NCBI GenBank assembly: GCA_028289345.1
Contig: JANQQL010000042.1
Span: forward strand, 310,001 to 374,000
DNA: 64,000 bases
Origin: Planctomycetota bacterium
GTDB taxonomy: Bacteria; Planctomycetota; B15-G4; SIAN01
Direction: 5' to 3'
Positions within the stretch are counted from its first letter, which is position 1. Every line of letters starts with the position of its first letter. Shown piece by piece: positions 62,477-64,000 of this stretch. The notes beneath the pieces are model-generated. The model worked only from the letters and a program-made list of their open reading frames with translations, was not told the origin of the DNA and searched no databases. Both the position numbers and the translations under genes were made by a program.

Positions 62477-63885
62477 TGCGACTCCTGCACTCGGACGCGG
62501 TCGTCGTCCTCCAAGCTGGGTGGAGGATTGACGACCACTCGTTCTCCTTCTCGCAACCCGGACTGAACCGCGGTCCGCCCGGCGCGAGTTTCCCCGGTTT
62601 GGATGGCACGAGCGTGGACCCGGTCCCGTTCCAGGACGAAAACCTTGCGTCCGCCACCGTCCGAATAGATGCACTCGGTGGGAACCAGTAGTTGTTCGGT
62701 GATCTGAGTGGTGGCGGGATCGGGTTCCGTTTCCTGTTCGAGGAACACCACGCGCACACCCATCTCCGGTCGCAGTTTTTCGTCCGGCTCTTCGAACTTG
62801 ATGCGCACTTCGACGGTTGCTTTCTGACGGTTGGCGGTCGGCCAGATGCGAGAGGTGCGGCCGCGATACGGTTGATCCGGGTAAGCGTCCAAGTAGATCT
62901 TGGCGGCCGCATCGAGCTTGACGGCCGCGAGACTCGTTTCCGGCACGTCCGCTTGCACTTCGAGGGAGTCAAAGTCGACCATCGTGCACACCGAACCGCG
63001 GGCGTTGGAACCCCCCTGCGAGTTGGGAGAGACCACCTCGCCGACTTCGGCGTCTTTGAGGACCACGATGCCGTCGAAGGGAGCGCGAACCTCGGTCTTG
63101 TCCAAGGTCGCGCGGGCTCGGGTTTCGGCGGCGATGCGCGCTTGCACTTGAGCTTCCGCGACTTGCAGCGCCGCCCGAGCGGTGGCTTCTTGGAGGACCG
63201 CGGCTTCGGCGGCGGCCTCGGCCGATCGTTGCCGACTTTCCAGAGCGCGCCGCTGCGCTTCCACGTCGTCGACGCCGGTTTGGGCTTCGTCGAGTTCTCG
63301 CTCCGAGGCGATGCCCTGTTCCACGAGCCCACCGATCCGTTCCAGGTCCCGTTTGGCCAGGGCCAGGCGTGCCTCCATCACCTCCACATCCTCGCGCGAG
63401 GCAGCGGCCGCTTCGGTCAGACGGCGAGCTTCCGCGGCGGAAGACTCCTCGCTGCGCTGGGCGCGAACGACCTCGGCCTCGGCCACTTCCCGATCCGCTC
63501 GCGCCTGCTCGACGTCCGCCGCATACTCCTCCGAAAACAACCGGGCGACGACATCCCCCTGCTTCACCACCGAACCCTCTTCCACGTTGATCTCGACAAT
63601 CCGGCCAGGGGTGTCGGCGGAGAGGGCTGCTCGGCGGGCCGCAACGATGTAGCCGTTCGCGGCCTTGCCTTGCACGGCGCCGACCGCGGCTGGGTGCTGG
63701 CGACGGACTTGCACGACTTGCACCTCCGGGAGCCGCAGCCGGTCGGTCATGCGCCACACCGGCCGGCCGAACAAAACGGCACCCAGCACCAGGGCCGCCA
63801 GCAACAGCAGCCGCCCGAGGGGAAAGCGGCGGACCTGCTTGGTCGGTCGGGCAGAGCGGTCGATCTTGAGTCGTTCCAGGTCCAT
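62473..63885 (-). CDS. Periplasmic adaptor (MacA/HlyD family)
   Basis: 470 residues. A membrane anchor at about 22-44 (LLLLAALVLGAVLFG) is followed by a biotinyl-lipoyl-like half (LSADTPGRIVEINVEEGSVV), a long Ala/Glu/Arg coiled-coil hairpin (about 115-245) for contact with an outer-membrane factor, the second lipoyl half (TEVRAPFDGIVVLKDAEVGE), and a beta-barrel and membrane-proximal domain. First gene of the export operon. I took ATG 63885 because the family starts near there; GTG 63993 would overlap the divergent gene start at the right edge. The exported substrate is unknown. Confidence 0.9.
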   Translation of the reverse strand: MDLERLKIDRSARPTKQVRRFPLGRLLLLAALVLGAVLFGRPVWRMTDRLRLPEVQVVQVRRQHPAAVGAVQGKAANGYIVAARRAALSADTPGRIVEINVEEGSVVKQGDVVARLFSEEYAADVEQARADREVAEAEVVRAQRSEESSAAEARRLTEAAAASREDVEVMEARLALAKRDLERIGGLVEQGIASERELDEAQTGVDDVEAQRRALESRQRSAEAAAEAAVLQEATARAALQVAEAQVQARIAAETRARATLDKTEVRAPFDGIVVLKDAEVGEVVSPNSQGGSNARGSVCTMVDFDSLEVQADVPETSLAAVKLDAAAKIYLDAYPDQPYRGRTSRIWPTANRQKATVEVRIKFEEPDEKLRPEMGVRVVFLEQETEPDPATTQITEQLLVPTECIYSDGGGRKVFVLERDRVHARAIQTGETRAGRTAVQSGLREGERVVVNPPPSLEDDDRVRVQESQ

Positions 63886-63994
63886 CGGAACTCGGTGGGT
63901 CGAGAGAGGGTTCGGAGTTGGCGCTGGGCCCGCGGAACGAACAGCGTACAATCCGAAGTCCGTCCGAACGACATTGAGGGGAGGGGAGTGCACG

Positions 63995-64000
63995 ATGACG
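63995..64000 (+). CDS. Likely start of a rightward gene cut by the window
   Basis: ATGACG at 63995 follows GAGGGGAGGGGAG (63976-63988), an exceptionally good ribosome site at 6-nt spacing, divergent from the adaptor gene. Only two codons are visible. Confidence 0.35.

Overview
The window is GC-rich bacterial chromosome with dense, mostly intact genes, many start-stop overlaps and several TTG/GTG starts. No rRNA, tRNA, insertion sequence, phage or CRISPR was seen. The organism is probably a member of Planctomycetota or a close relative. That rests on ECF sigma factors paired with a Ser/Thr kinase or a zinc-finger anti-sigma factor, sulfatase-like and sulfotransferase-like proteins, several exported FG-GAP/VCBS proteins, and an exported-protein C-terminal domain style common in that phylum. 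This is an inference from gene content, with moderate confidence.

Layout. 0-6 kb: the end of a sulfatase-like gene, a membrane protein coupled to a PAS histidine kinase, and a divergent NtrC-type regulator behind a near-consensus sigma-54 promoter. 6-19 kb: three GH57 alpha-glucan enzymes and glgC, interleaved with an ECF sigma/Ser-Thr kinase pair, a sirtuin and an exported helical protein with two CX3C motifs. 19-27 kb: an FG-GAP exported protein, a long gene-free stretch with perfect hairpins, and an ASPIC/UnbV - histidine kinase - sigma-54 regulator operon. 27-37 kb: cystathionine beta-synthase, TPR, SufT-like, low-Mr phosphatase, DUF5916 outer-membrane-like protein, sulfatase-TPR lipoprotein, CrcB and a sulfotransferase. 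37-46 kb: an ECF sigma/anti-sigma pair, an exported protein, a ferredoxin, a DUF2058-like gene, a probable selenoprotein, a VCBS protein and a sulfotransferase. 46-53 kb: a subtilisin-like lipoprotein, a small Bor-like lipoprotein and alpha-glucan phosphorylase. 53-64 kb: housekeeping and repair genes (MutY, MazG, SirB1-like, EboE-like), then a five-gene MacB/LolCDE-like export operon read leftward.

The strongest unusual observation is at 43213-43698. A TlpA/thioredoxin-like lipoprotein carries an in-frame TGA exactly at the first Cys of the CxxC active site (WATW-TGA-GPC). The reading frame continues for 97 intact codons, and a 7-bp hairpin with a G at loop position 2 lies 15 nt after the TGA. 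This fits a UxxC selenoprotein with a bacterial SECIS element.

Functionally, glgC, a GH57 branching enzyme, a GH57 glucanotransferase, another GH57 enzyme and a glucan phosphorylase make up most of a glycogen synthesis and breakdown pathway. Glycogen synthase and GH13 GlgB are not in the window.
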